The translations under genes and the position numbers were made by a program. Positions 18,126 to 27,140 of a stretch of 64,000 nt of DNA are shown here, piece after piece (position 1 is the first letter of the stretch; every line of letters starts with the position of its first letter). A model generated the notes under the pieces. That model did not search any database, was not told the DNA's origin, and saw only the letters and a program-made list of their open reading frames with translations. The DNA is from Leptospira wolbachii serovar Codice str. CDC (GTDB lineage: Bacteria > Spirochaetota > Leptospiria > Leptospirales > Leptospiraceae), in assembly GCF_000332515.2 (NCBI RefSeq), contig NZ_AOGZ02000016.1, positions 186,001 to 250,000 of the forward strand. Reading direction: 5' to 3'.

Positions 18126-18488
18126 TTAAGCAACTTGCGTACGAGCAAGTTTGCGTTTCTTTTTGAGATTTACAAACCAATCATCTGAGTTACGGATGTG
18201 GCTTACTAATTTTTTTACATACTCTCGATTTTCTGGATTCAGAATCTCGCGTGCTTCTTGAATGATTTCTTCCACAGTCTTCACATGGAAGGTAAAATAA
18301 CTGGTGAAGAGTTCATAATACTCTCTGTCCGTATTCTCCCAATCCTTTGACTGAATGTCAGCGGAAAACTCAGATAACTGTGGTATGTCGATCTCAGGTG
18401 TCGCATCAAAATGATTGTTCATCATTGCGATACGGTCTGTTATATCAGTTAATTTCTGGAAATACGTTTCCAATTCGGGATATTCCAT
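18126..18488 (-). CDS. Small soluble protein of unknown function
   Basis: 120 residues, strongly helical and charged, without signal peptide or membrane segment. A very good ribosome-binding site (AAGGAGGG) lies 7 bases before the ATG, so the gene is real and probably well translated. It ends in a basic stretch (LKKKRKLARTQVA). No family was recognised. It lies between the DUF1574 gene and the SRPBCC gene on the same strand, with gaps of 58 bases or more on both sides. Confidence 0.65.
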   Translation of the reverse strand: MEYPELETYFQKLTDITDRIAMMNNHFDATPEIDIPQLSEFSADIQSKDWENTDREYYELFTSYFTFHVKTVEEIIQEAREILNPENREYVKKLVSHIRNSDDWFVNLKKKRKLARTQVA

Positions 18489-18546
18489 CTTCCAACCCTC
18501 CTTAACAACCCTTACTTTTACCAGGATTTTAGAAAGGCCCTAGAGA

Positions 18547-19002
18547 TCAAGTCTTTTTAAAAAATTTTGTGATATCCGGATTCTGTTTTAGAAAGTCTTT
18601 TAAGTGAATCGCCTGTCCATCCCATGCCTCTTTTGCCCCATCAATCCATACATCGGAACCATCCCCATCCGGGAATCCTCCATTAACTATAGTTAGTTGG
18701 GATTGATTTGAACCCAAAGATTCAAATAATAATTGCAAATAGATTGTTCCAGCAGGGTCTGCAGGATGGTCTTTCCACTCCATAACCAATTCTTTTAATG
18801 GTTCAATTTTTTTATAGATTCCGTGAGTAGTAAAATCACCTTCAAGTCCCAATTTCCATGTCCATGAGAAATCTCCACCAACCTTCGGCCTTCCTCTTAC
18901 CTCATCCGCCAACCAATGGACTAACACTTCATAGACGGTAACACCCGACCACAATTTTTCTATTGGTTCATCAAAGGTAAATACAGACTTCGTTTCTCTC
19001 AT
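18547..19002 (-). CDS. SRPBCC (AHSA1/START-like) domain protein
   Basis: The ATG at 19002 (MRETKSVFTFDEPIEKLW) gives 151 residues, the usual size of a single-domain SRPBCC protein. The order is typical: an N-terminal strand, a Trp-containing helix (LVHWLADE), GGDFSWTW, YKKIEPLKELVMEW and a long C-terminal helix (AIHLKDFLKQNP). Such proteins bind hydrophobic ligands or act as co-chaperones. It follows the fatty-acid methyltransferase gene on the same strand after about 100 bases, so a lipid ligand is possible but not shown. A GTG at 19077 would lengthen it by 25 residues. Confidence 0.7.
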   Translation of the reverse strand: MRETKSVFTFDEPIEKLWSGVTVYEVLVHWLADEVRGRPKVGGDFSWTWKLGLEGDFTTHGIYKKIEPLKELVMEWKDHPADPAGTIYLQLLFESLGSNQSQLTIVNGGFPDGDGSDVWIDGAKEAWDGQAIHLKDFLKQNPDITKFFKKT

Positions 19003-19103
19003 AGACAGAGTAGTAAAGTTTTGGGTTTTCTTTGGCAAGATGTTTTTTGGATAGGAAACTGCCAGTGTGACTTGCACACCGGTAGTTTCCGACGGGAATC
19101 AAA

Positions 19104-20417
19104 TTAGATATTTAGATTGTTTGGTCTAACATATACCGACTGGATGACACTGATATTTCTCATCTGGAAAGCAGCAGCACAATACGCCAAGTAATACCTC
19201 CACTTTCTGATAAAAGTTTCACTGTAACCCTGGTTTCTTACCTCAGTTAAATTTTCTTCAAATGCCTTTAACCAAATCCGTAAAGTCTTCGCATAACTAA
19301 GACCCATATCTTCTAGATGAAATAGATACATATCACCCGTGCGGTTGATGGCTTGGTTCATCCGCCCAATGGAAGGCAAAAGAGAACCAGGGAAAATATG
19401 TTTCTGAATGAAATCGATTCCATTTTTGAAAGATGTAAACCGAGAGTCTGGACAAGTGATGACTTGGAGAGCCATAATTCCATCTCTTGTGAGAAGGTCC
19501 TGGCATTTCTGAAAGAAGGTTTCATAAAATGCATCTCCTACTGCCTCTAACATCTCCACAGAAACAATCTTAGAAAACTGTCCTTCTAACTTGCGGTAGT
19601 CTTGAATCCTAATTTCTATTTTGTCAGACAGCCCTTCTTTCTGAATCCTTTCCTTAGCAAAAGCATATTGTTCTTCAGAAAGGGTTATGGTTGTGACTCT
19701 ACATCCATAATTTTTTGCGGCATGAATTGATAAAAAACCCCAACCACTTCCAATTTCCAAAAGATGATCCGCCGGACTCAGTTTTAATTTTTGACAAAGT
19801 TTATCTACTTTCTTAGTCTGAGCCTCTTCTAGTGTTTCTTCAAGTGATTCAAAATAAGCAGAACTATAAGTCATAGTCGGATCTAAAAACAATTTATAAA
19901 AATGATTCCCTAAATCATAATGTTCTACTATATTTTTTCTACTCCCCGTTAATGTGTTTTTTCTTAGAAAATGTAGGAATTTGTTACCTAAATTGAACAA
20001 ATCCAGGTGAAATAGTTTTTTCTTCGCACCGGATAGGCTAGGACTGTCATCTACATTTAAGATAAACCATGAAATCACATTTTCAATGGAGTCGGTGTCC
20101 CAATCTCCCGTTAAATAAGATTCTGAAAATCCAATGTCACCGTATAACACTGATTTTTTGAAAAAAATTGGATTTTTTACATGAACAAGTGCTGAATGAA
20201 ATTTTGAATCTACAGAAGCATTAGGATCTCCAATGATCACTTGTTCTCCATCAGGGAGGATCATTCGAAGGGATCCCCTCTTCATGGAACTCATTGCTTT
20301 AAAAAATATCTTCCTGTAAATAGGAAATTGTTCGACGGTAGACTTGTTCTTTAATTCGGTAAAAAGTTCTGAATCAATCGTGTCTTGTAAGAGGGACTGG
20401 TTCTGTGATTTCTCCAA
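19104..20417 (-). CDS. cfa: Cyclopropane-fatty-acyl-phospholipid synthase family methyltransferase
   Basis: 437 residues. The SAM-binding motif is LLEIGSGWGFLSIHAAKNYG. Also present are EHYDLGNHFYKLFLDPTMTYSSAYFE and the late VSVEMLEAVG. These are hallmarks of the CFA synthase family, which adds a methyl or methylene group to unsaturated acyl chains of membrane phospholipids. The start is TTG, supported by AGGAG at a spacing of 6, inside the 3' end of the DUF1365 gene (44-base overlap). With its neighbours it could either make cyclopropane rings or act like UfaM on the way to methylated or furan fatty acids. Confidence 0.88.
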   Translation of the reverse strand: MEKSQNQSLLQDTIDSELFTELKNKSTVEQFPIYRKIFFKAMSSMKRGSLRMILPDGEQVIIGDPNASVDSKFHSALVHVKNPIFFKKSVLYGDIGFSESYLTGDWDTDSIENVISWFILNVDDSPSLSGAKKKLFHLDLFNLGNKFLHFLRKNTLTGSRKNIVEHYDLGNHFYKLFLDPTMTYSSAYFESLEETLEEAQTKKVDKLCQKLKLSPADHLLEIGSGWGFLSIHAAKNYGCRVTTITLSEEQYAFAKERIQKEGLSDKIEIRIQDYRKLEGQFSKIVSVEMLEAVGDAFYETFFQKCQDLLTRDGIMALQVITCPDSRFTSFKNGIDFIQKHIFPGSLLPSIGRMNQAINRTGDMYLFHLEDMGLSYAKTLRIWLKAFEENLTEVRNQGYSETFIRKWRYYLAYCAAAFQMRNISVIQSVYVRPNNLNI

Positions 20418-21195
20418 GGGGAACTCCTGTTTGTTTTTCTAAGTTTTGGTCTTTCTGTATGTATGGAATTTTTTTCATCCATAACTTGAAAGCTTGCCAA
20501 TGAATCAATGTTATTATTTTGACGGTGATGAAAGGAAATCGGGTAAAAAGTTTTAATAAGTATTTAGAATGAAATGGAATTTTTTTTCCAAGAAAGGAAG
20601 TGGTAAGAATCCGTTTCCCATTTTCAAAAGAGTCGACACCAATCTGTAATTGTTCCTTTGGTATGTTCAATCGAAACTCAAATTCGGAATCTAAGGGAAT
20701 GAAAGGAGAGACATAAAAATTCTTCTTCTCTCGAATGTACACTTCCGGATCAGCAATGGTCCCCTTGGCTTTTTTAAAATATCCAAAGTAAGGTTTGATC
20801 TCTCCAAAGGTATTTCCTACTTCCGCAAGGGAAACTAGTGGTTCGCCAGCAATATCATAACAATAGTAAAAACTGACAGGATTAAATACGTAGCCGAAGA
20901 TACGAAGGTTGGTTAGTAGAAATATCTTTCCGATAGGTCTTGTCACCCCAGAGGTTTCGAGGAAGGACTTTATGTTTTCGTAAACGTACTCTTTTCCAAA
21001 CTGGATGTGGTCTTTGTCATAAAAGGAAAAGAGGTTCCAGCGGTTTCTCGAAAACCAGAAGCTTTTGTTTGACAACTGGTCTATTTCGGATAAATCCAAA
21101 TAAAAATTAAATATCCGATATTGAAATTTGTTGGGAATGGGTGCGGTTCGTGCATGGAACACATCCGCCTCATACATACAAGAATTTAAGTCCAT
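20374..21195 (-). CDS. DUF1365 family protein
   Basis: 273 residues. It shows the DUF1365 pattern: an N-terminal HARTAPIPNKFQYRIFNFYLDL, the central IFLLTNLRIFGYVFNPVSFYYCYD and the EVGNTFGE motif. The biochemical role is not firmly known, but the family is very often encoded between an FAD-dependent oxidoreductase and a CFA-type methyltransferase, exactly as here. It is therefore taken to work in fatty-acid modification. It overlaps the oxidoreductase gene by 10 bases and the methyltransferase gene by 44 bases, so the three are translationally coupled. Confidence 0.85.
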   Translation of the reverse strand: MDLNSCMYEADVFHARTAPIPNKFQYRIFNFYLDLSEIDQLSNKSFWFSRNRWNLFSFYDKDHIQFGKEYVYENIKSFLETSGVTRPIGKIFLLTNLRIFGYVFNPVSFYYCYDIAGEPLVSLAEVGNTFGEIKPYFGYFKKAKGTIADPEVYIREKKNFYVSPFIPLDSEFEFRLNIPKEQLQIGVDSFENGKRILTTSFLGKKIPFHSKYLLKLFTRFPFITVKIITLIHWQAFKLWMKKIPYIQKDQNLEKQTGVPLGEITEPVPLTRHD

Positions 21196-22457
21196 GGATC
21201 CCTTTTTAAAATGCTACGCGCAGCATTTACCGCAGATAAAAACCCATCTTCATGGAATCCATACCGGAAGTAAGCACCTGCGTAGTAAATGGGACCTGTT
21301 TCGTTTAACTCTGGCAGACGACTTTGCCCCAGTGATGCCTCAACGGAAAATAGTGGGTGTTCATAATCAATTTTTTTTATGATTTTGTCTTTTGCCACTC
21401 GGTCTGGATCATTAATGGTCACAAAATAATTTTGCTTTTTAGAAACGTTTTGCAAACGGTTCATCCAATAGATGGTATAAGGATCCTGTTTCCCACTTGG
21501 CCCCTCGACGATTTTGTAATTCCAACTCGACCAACAAGAATTCACCTTTGGCATATCACTCGCATCCGTATGGAGTGTCGCCGTATTGTGTTGGTAACGA
21601 TAGAGTGGGAGTAACTCACTCTCCCATTTCGTCGGATTTCCTAACAATTTCGCAGAAATATGGCCATGAGTCGCAAGTAAAACTTTATCAAAGATTTCTC
21701 TTTTCCCTTCACCAAACGCAAGTTCCACCTTCCCACCAGCGGTCCGGTTCACTTGTTTTACCGGAGTGTTCAGACGAAAACGATCCTTAATAGGAGCGAT
21801 GATTCGTTTGCTATATTCATGGGATCCCCCATCCACCGTATACCATTGGTGTTGGGTACTCAGTCCCAAAAATCCATGATTGTAAAAAAACCGAATGAGT
21901 GATTTGGCAGGAAATTCTAACATCAAATCAGGTGGAGTGGACCAAACTGCCGAACTCATGGGAATCAGATAAAAATTCAGGATGTCTTTCCCAAACCCAA
22001 AGGCCTCCATATACTGGCCCAAATTCCAAGTATCATATTTGGGATCTTCCAAAATCTTAGGAGCCGATTTGTTGAACCGGTCGATCTCTAGTAACATCTT
22101 CAAATACCGAGGCCGAAAGAGATTTTTTTTCTGCGCAAAAAGCCCGGTTAGGCCCGACCCACAAAACTCTAATTTGGTGGGATCATGTTGTACGCTAAAA
22201 GACATATCCGACTTTTTTGTCGGAACATCCAATGTTTGGAAAAGTCTAATTAAGTTTGGATAGGTGACATGATTGAATACAATAAACCCAGTATCAATCG
22301 GAATAGAAACTCCATCCTCTTCTACCATAACTGTATTGGTATGACCGCCAATATAATCGGCGCTGTCAAATATGGTTAAATCAAAATCATTTTTTAAAAA
22401 GTAGGCGGAACCTAAACCTGCGATTCCTGTGCCGACAATGGCTAATCTTTCTTTCAC
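21186..22457 (-). CDS. FAD-dependent amine-oxidase-fold oxidoreductase
   Basis: 423 residues. The N-terminal dinucleotide-binding motif is LAIVGTGIAGLGSAYFL, followed by IGGHTNTV and, at the C-terminus, YYAGAYFRYGFHEDGFLSAVNAA, where FAD is held. This type is usually annotated as NAD(P)-binding or amine oxidase and is the constant partner of DUF1365 and CFA synthases. The start is GTG with AGGGA upstream. In alpha-proteobacteria, clusters of this kind belong to the singlet-oxygen response or to furan fatty-acid synthesis. The same function here is an inference. Confidence 0.85.
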   Translation of the reverse strand: MKERLAIVGTGIAGLGSAYFLKNDFDLTIFDSADYIGGHTNTVMVEEDGVSIPIDTGFIVFNHVTYPNLIRLFQTLDVPTKKSDMSFSVQHDPTKLEFCGSGLTGLFAQKKNLFRPRYLKMLLEIDRFNKSAPKILEDPKYDTWNLGQYMEAFGFGKDILNFYLIPMSSAVWSTPPDLMLEFPAKSLIRFFYNHGFLGLSTQHQWYTVDGGSHEYSKRIIAPIKDRFRLNTPVKQVNRTAGGKVELAFGEGKREIFDKVLLATHGHISAKLLGNPTKWESELLPLYRYQHNTATLHTDASDMPKVNSCWSSWNYKIVEGPSGKQDPYTIYWMNRLQNVSKKQNYFVTINDPDRVAKDKIIKKIDYEHPLFSVEASLGQSRLPELNETGPIYYAGAYFRYGFHEDGFLSAVNAARSILKRDPWT

Positions 22458-22483
22458 TTGTTTCCCTGATGGTGATTAGACCG

Positions 22484-23311
22484 TCAGAGAAAGAGTTGGT
22501 TCATTTGTAAGTGGACTTCCTCTGCTTTCTTTTCTGCGACTTGTCCGAAGTTTTCTTCTAAGGAACTAAGTGTAATCCCTCTTGAAGAATTGATAAGCGA
22601 TCGTTTTCCTGATGCCTGAATGATAGCTTCTAAATCTCCCCCTTGGGCACCAAACCCAGGGATGAGAAAATACATTTCTGGATGACGCACGCGTAAGGAC
22701 TGGATCTCCGATGGATGAGTTCCCCCCACAACAAGCCCCACTTGGTCGGGATACTCTTCCGCAAGTCTTGCCATCTGATCACTCACCTCTTCATACAGAA
22801 AGATATCTCTGCCTACCAACTTTTGTTTTTGAAAGTCAGTAGAAGAAGGATTGGAAGTAAGACCGAGGACAAAAATGTATCCACCTAAATCCAAATAAGG
22901 GACCAAACTATCCCGACCCATATATGGATTCACGGTCAGTGCATCCACTTTCAAGGTTTGGAAAAAGTACTTTGCATACTCTTTAGAGGTATTGGCAAGA
23001 TCCCCGCGTTTTGCATCCATCACTATGGGTACTTGCGGCGAAACTTCCTGCATCACACGCACCGTATGCTCCAAAGCAAAGTATCCTTCTGCACCCAATC
23101 GTTCAAAGAAAGCAACGTTTGGTTTCCAAGAAGTCGCATAAGTATGTGTGTACCGAACGATGGTTTCCGCAAAATGAACCAGTGGTGCTTTGGAATCCAA
23201 ACTCACCTTAGGCAATTTTTCCAACTCGGAATCAAGACCAATGCAGAGTAAAGACTTTAGCGAGTCTCTACGTACATTGAATTTTTGAATGAACTGAGAT
23301 TTATGATTCAC
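22484..23311 (-). CDS. pyrF: Orotidine 5'-phosphate decarboxylase (type 2)
   Basis: Last step of UMP synthesis. 275 residues, the length of the longer type 2 PyrF class. Motifs: CIGLDSELEKLP near the start, VMDAKRGDLANTSKEYA with the catalytic Lys-Asp pair, VNPYMGRDSL, and the phosphate-binding FLIPGFGAQGGDLEAI. The start is GTG. It overlaps the lipoprotein gene stop by 4 bases (GTGA), with AAGGAA upstream. It sits inside a long minus-strand run whose other members are not pyrimidine genes. Confidence 0.93.
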   Translation of the reverse strand: MNHKSQFIQKFNVRRDSLKSLLCIGLDSELEKLPKVSLDSKAPLVHFAETIVRYTHTYATSWKPNVAFFERLGAEGYFALEHTVRVMQEVSPQVPIVMDAKRGDLANTSKEYAKYFFQTLKVDALTVNPYMGRDSLVPYLDLGGYIFVLGLTSNPSSTDFQKQKLVGRDIFLYEEVSDQMARLAEEYPDQVGLVVGGTHPSEIQSLRVRHPEMYFLIPGFGAQGGDLEAIIQASGKRSLINSSRGITLSSLEENFGQVAEKKAEEVHLQMNQLFL

Positions 23312-24177
23312 TTGGGTTCCTTAAAATGGATCTTTTGTTTTCTCTTTTCTATTTCTAGGTCAATGTCTCTTTTTTTATAACGACCGTAAATATGACCTGG
23401 GATTACAGTAACAGCGGTAATGGGATTGGTCACGACATCACCAATGGCACCTCCCACATAAGTAGAATAAGCTGGAGTGAGTAACTCGTAGGAAGATTCT
23501 AATTGTTCTCTGTCATTTTTTTCTGCAAAATAATTTATAGCGTCGTCAGAGGCCCTTGCTTCATGGTAAAGTGCTCCCACCACGGGAATCGCATAAACGG
23601 CGGCATAGAGAGTTCTTTTTTCTCTTTGAGCAAAGTCTTTGGCATGTCCCCCTTCATGGATGACAACAGGAGGTAGATCAGAATACACATTGATTGTATT
23701 TGTAAAAGAATTATAATGATCTCCGCCAATCGTTCCTGCAAACAACCGACCCGGAAGAAATGTATAAGCTAGTAAAGAAATGGAACCAAAAAAATACCGA
23801 ACCACAGGATTGATATTTTTATTTTTCGGAAGTCGTCTCCATTCCGAAAGGGGGGCATATTGATTGAAACGAACCTTTACATCCCGTAAATTATTTTCTT
23901 TAATATAACGAATCAAATAGTCTTTGGTTTCTTTTGAAATATGGTGGTTGTCTGCCTTTAGATTCCAAAGCACTAACTTGGAAGGAAGAGAAAAAATCCA
24001 GTTCCCCGTTTGGTCCAAAATCCAGACTGGTTCGCCTTCTTCAAATTGTGGATCTTCTTCGGTAAACTCGGGACTTGGGAGATAAGGATTCCCATAATTA
24101 TATTGTTTCTCTAAAGAGTAACAATTTGTGAGACTAAAACCAATCCACAGTAGAATGATAAGAACTTGGGATTTCAT
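23308..24177 (-). CDS. Lipoprotein with HExxH metallopeptidase-like motif
   Basis: 289 residues. The signal peptide ends in a lipobox (FSLTNC). In the middle lies VIHEGGHAKDFAQ, a gluzincin-type zinc motif, and about 30 residues on EARASDDAINYF could supply the third ligand. Before it are two hydrophobic stretches (SISLLAYTFLPGRLFAGTIGG), and after it lies a Gly-rich hydrophobic segment (YVGGAIGDVVTNPITAVTVIPG). No known family could be named. It overlaps the preceding lipoprotein gene by 4 bases and pyrF by 4 bases. Protease activity is a proposal only. Confidence 0.6.
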   Translation of the reverse strand: MKSQVLIILLWIGFSLTNCYSLEKQYNYGNPYLPSPEFTEEDPQFEEGEPVWILDQTGNWIFSLPSKLVLWNLKADNHHISKETKDYLIRYIKENNLRDVKVRFNQYAPLSEWRRLPKNKNINPVVRYFFGSISLLAYTFLPGRLFAGTIGGDHYNSFTNTINVYSDLPPVVIHEGGHAKDFAQREKRTLYAAVYAIPVVGALYHEARASDDAINYFAEKNDREQLESSYELLTPAYSTYVGGAIGDVVTNPITAVTVIPGHIYGRYKKRDIDLEIEKRKQKIHFKEPK

Positions 24178-24905
24178 AAACTTTCAAGAATTTCCTTTAG
24201 TTTCGGATCCACTGGTTCTTGTTTGGTGGGAGTTTGTTTCTGTTTTGTGGGTGGTGTTTCTGGTAGCTGAGTTTCTTCTACCGGCGAACTCCCATTATAC
24301 CCTGATACTGATTCCAACTTTGTAAAAAATTCTGATAAAGAATTTCTACCCAATTGGTTTAACTGATCTTCTCGGTTCCCCCGGAATCCATTGTATGGCA
24401 CATACCAAATCAATGGCACTATTGTTAATATACTCCCTGTTAAGTAACAATTGGTGACCCTAGAGTCGATTTCATCATAATAAGAAAATACTTCTTCAGC
24501 ACCACCAACAATTTGGATCCGCGCCTTCAAACGCACAAAACTTAAGTTTTTAGAACATCTGTCTAGAGAGACTAGCTGAAATTCATCGACGAAAATCTTT
24601 CCTCCTCTGTCGATTAACAAAGGATAACGATTCCCTCGCATAGAAAGTTCTTTGCGTATCAAATAAGACAATGGACCGTATTCATTAGGAAGTCCCTCAG
24701 GGCCTGAAAAATACCCGTCATAGATGGCCATTTTCATTCGATTTTCATCTTTGACTTGAATCTGGATATGATCCATCTTTTTGACAAATTCAAAAGCAGT
24801 TTCCTTTGGGAAAGGCCTGTACACTCGAAGAGAAATCCCACAGCCCATCCCTAAAAATGAGCTAAGTAAAAGCGATATCGTATAAAAATTAATTTTAAAA
24901 AACAT
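24174..24905 (-). CDS. Lipoprotein of unknown function
   Basis: The ATG at 24905 (MFFKINFYTISLLLSSFLGMGC) gives a short signal peptide with a lipobox and a protein of 243 residues. A longer frame to 24977 would overlap the barrel gene heavily. The mature domain has alternating hydrophobic strands, a further hydrophobic segment (GSILTIVPLIWYVPYNGF), and a C-terminal tail rich in Pro, Thr, Gln and Lys. No family was recognised. It overlaps the outer-membrane protein gene by 11 bases and the HExxH lipoprotein gene by 4, which suggests the three products work together at the outer membrane. Confidence 0.55.
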   Translation of the reverse strand: MFFKINFYTISLLLSSFLGMGCGISLRVYRPFPKETAFEFVKKMDHIQIQVKDENRMKMAIYDGYFSGPEGLPNEYGPLSYLIRKELSMRGNRYPLLIDRGGKIFVDEFQLVSLDRCSKNLSFVRLKARIQIVGGAEEVFSYYDEIDSRVTNCYLTGSILTIVPLIWYVPYNGFRGNREDQLNQLGRNSLSEFFTKLESVSGYNGSSPVEETQLPETPPTKQKQTPTKQEPVDPKLKEILESL

Positions 24906-26148
24906 AAGTATACCCAATGTATAAATTCGAAATCGAGTAACTTCGGGAAGGACGTTTGTCCCGACCATCCGCTTCATAGAATGCAGAACTTAAATAATAA
25001 TCCCTAACTCCCGAATGGAAAGACTCCTGATTTAACGCTCGGATTCCAGGCGCATAAGATTCGTTAGCCCTCCAAATATATTGAATTACCTGAAACCCTA
25101 AATGGAATTTATGGTGTTCTAACGGCTGCCAGTTGAATTGTCCGAGTATATCCAAACCCACAATTGTTGTTTGTAGTGGTTTTTCTGAAAATAAGGAATA
25201 TGCCTCATCACCTGCGACGATACCTTCTCCAAACCTTGTGGCACCACCGTTTTGTGTTAAAATATCCCTTCTGTAATTGAGCCTACCGAGAGGAGTAAGG
25301 AATAAATCCCCTCCCAATTCATAGGAGAATCCTTCCCCTAATTTATGATAAAACTTAAAGCCAGCACTCGGAGCTAGATACCGCATGGAATCTCGCATAA
25401 TACCAGTTTGCGCTAGAGATTGGGAGGAAAAAACTGAATTGGTATGAAAGGAGCCCGTTCGGATGCCAAAATCCCAACTATAAGCAATCGAACGAGAATA
25501 CTCCTCATAAATTTTTACCACTAACTTATGTTCAGCGTTATACAATCGATCAGAGTGATAAGCTGATTGTGGTACTCCAACAAATCCTATAGAAAGATAA
25601 TCGTTTGTTGTTTGAAATTGAAAATATATATATTCCAAACCCCATTTTGCCGAATTGTGTTTGTATGCCACCCTCGGCGAAAAAGATCGCGAAAATTCGT
25701 AAGGATTTTTTATATCATAGGCCAAAGGAAGGCTTCGAATGTTTTGGTAACCTATAGGCGAACGAGGGTAATACGGTGATCCTGCTTGAAAGGCAATGCG
25801 TCCGTCGTCTGACGCAGAATCATTCCCTGTAGAAAACATCCCAAATTGGTCAAAACTCCGAAATCCAATCTCCCAAGTCCCTTGGTGGAATTCCAAAGAA
25901 CCCTTATTGGTTGCCGGGATACTTTTTGTGGGTGAAATAAATTCGGTTTGCGGATTTCGATCTCGAAACTGATCGGCCCGAATCCGTTTGATTTTCGAAC
26001 GGATCTCTTCTCCCTTTTTTGGGAACCCACGTTCTTCATAGGATTCTGCCTCTAATTCCAACTTTGTTGCTTTTGTTTCCTGGGCCCAAAGAACATTTGG
26101 ACGAATAAAAACCAGAAGCAAGGAAAAGAAAACGGGAATCCATTTCAC
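24895..26148 (-). CDS. Predicted outer-membrane beta-barrel protein
   Basis: 417 residues with a signal peptide (FFSLLLVFIRPNVLWA). A short helical, charged stretch (about 25-60) comes first, then repeated amphipathic strands with aromatic girdle residues. The protein ends in NLYIGYTYVF; a C-terminal Phe is typical of proteins inserted by BamA. No family could be named. The start is GTG with AAGGA upstream, 6 bases after the speE stop. It heads a set with two lipoproteins. A channel or adhesion role cannot be told apart from sequence. Confidence 0.6.
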   Translation of the reverse strand: MKWIPVFFSLLLVFIRPNVLWAQETKATKLELEAESYEERGFPKKGEEIRSKIKRIRADQFRDRNPQTEFISPTKSIPATNKGSLEFHQGTWEIGFRSFDQFGMFSTGNDSASDDGRIAFQAGSPYYPRSPIGYQNIRSLPLAYDIKNPYEFSRSFSPRVAYKHNSAKWGLEYIYFQFQTTNDYLSIGFVGVPQSAYHSDRLYNAEHKLVVKIYEEYSRSIAYSWDFGIRTGSFHTNSVFSSQSLAQTGIMRDSMRYLAPSAGFKFYHKLGEGFSYELGGDLFLTPLGRLNYRRDILTQNGGATRFGEGIVAGDEAYSLFSEKPLQTTIVGLDILGQFNWQPLEHHKFHLGFQVIQYIWRANESYAPGIRALNQESFHSGVRDYYLSSAFYEADGRDKRPSRSYSISNLYIGYTYVF

Positions 26149-26154
26149 AAAGAT

Positions 26155-27000
26155 TTATCCTTTTCGTTTGATATAAGCTTTTGCAAATTCAGGAAGAACA
26201 AAAGCGGCTTTGTGAATTTCAGGACTATAGTATTTGAGTCCTTTCGGAACACGTTTTGGATCAGGTGTCACGGAATAAGGATCAATCGCATTGGATAAAA
26301 AAGTAAACCCAATAATCCCCGAAGGGTATGTAGGAATGGTCGTGTAATAGTATCCATACTCAGGAAAAATTTTTGGAATAAAATCAAAGAGAGATGAGAT
26401 TACGTCTCCATGATACCAAAAAGATTCCGCTTGTGTCGCAATGATTCCCGTTGGTTTTAAAGCACTTGCCATATCACGAAAGAATGGTTCTTTGAATAAA
26501 ACTTCTGCAGGCCCCACAGGATCACTGGAATCCACCAAGATCACATCAAAGCGGCCTTTGTTCTCTCTCGCAAATTTTGCTCCGTCATCATAATAATGAA
26601 TGACCTTAGGGTCTTTCATAGCATCTGCACATTCTGGAAAGTATTTATAACTAATATCTACTACTGCTTTGTCAATCTCGCATAACACAACTTCTTTGAC
26701 AGAAGGATGTTTTAATACTTCACGAACCGTACCCCCGTCTCCCCCACCAATTACAAGAACGGATTCCGGGTTGGGATGGCTCATCATGGGAATATGGGCA
26801 ATCATTTCATGATAAGAATGTTCATCCTTATTTGTAACCATCGTTACACCATCAAGTGTAAACATTCTACCGAAGGATTGTGTTTCAAAAATATCGATTT
26901 TTTGGAACGGAGATTGTAGGCTTTCGATTGTTTTTGTTACCCGGTAACTCACAGCACGGCCTTTTTCTAATTCCAATTTTTCGGTATACCAAATCTCCAT
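26155..27000 (-). CDS. speE: Spermidine (polyamine) synthase
   Basis: 281 residues. It makes spermidine from putrescine and decarboxylated SAM. Motifs: TLDGVTMVTNKDEHSYHEM, VLVIGGGDGGTVREVLKH, VVLCEIDKAVVDISYKYFPE, DVILVDSSDPVGPAEVLF and EYGYYYTTIPTYPSG. AGGAG lies 6 bases before the ATG. It is the first gene of the minus-strand run that continues into the barrel and lipoprotein genes. The upstream gap (27001-27131) should hold its promoter. Confidence 0.93.
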   Translation of the reverse strand: MEIWYTEKLELEKGRAVSYRVTKTIESLQSPFQKIDIFETQSFGRMFTLDGVTMVTNKDEHSYHEMIAHIPMMSHPNPESVLVIGGGDGGTVREVLKHPSVKEVVLCEIDKAVVDISYKYFPECADAMKDPKVIHYYDDGAKFARENKGRFDVILVDSSDPVGPAEVLFKEPFFRDMASALKPTGIIATQAESFWYHGDVISSLFDFIPKIFPEYGYYYTTIPTYPSGIIGFTFLSNAIDPYSVTPDPKRVPKGLKYYSPEIHKAAFVLPEFAKAYIKRKG

Positions 27001-27140
27001 TGATTTCTCCTAAGGTTTCTCTCTTTAAACCAGATTTGATATAGGAAGAAGAAGGTGTAGTTTTTTTTGAAAATTTGGGTTTACTAAAGATTAAAAATTC
27101 AACTTGGCGGGAACCAGACCCTTAGGTTCCATTGTCCAGT

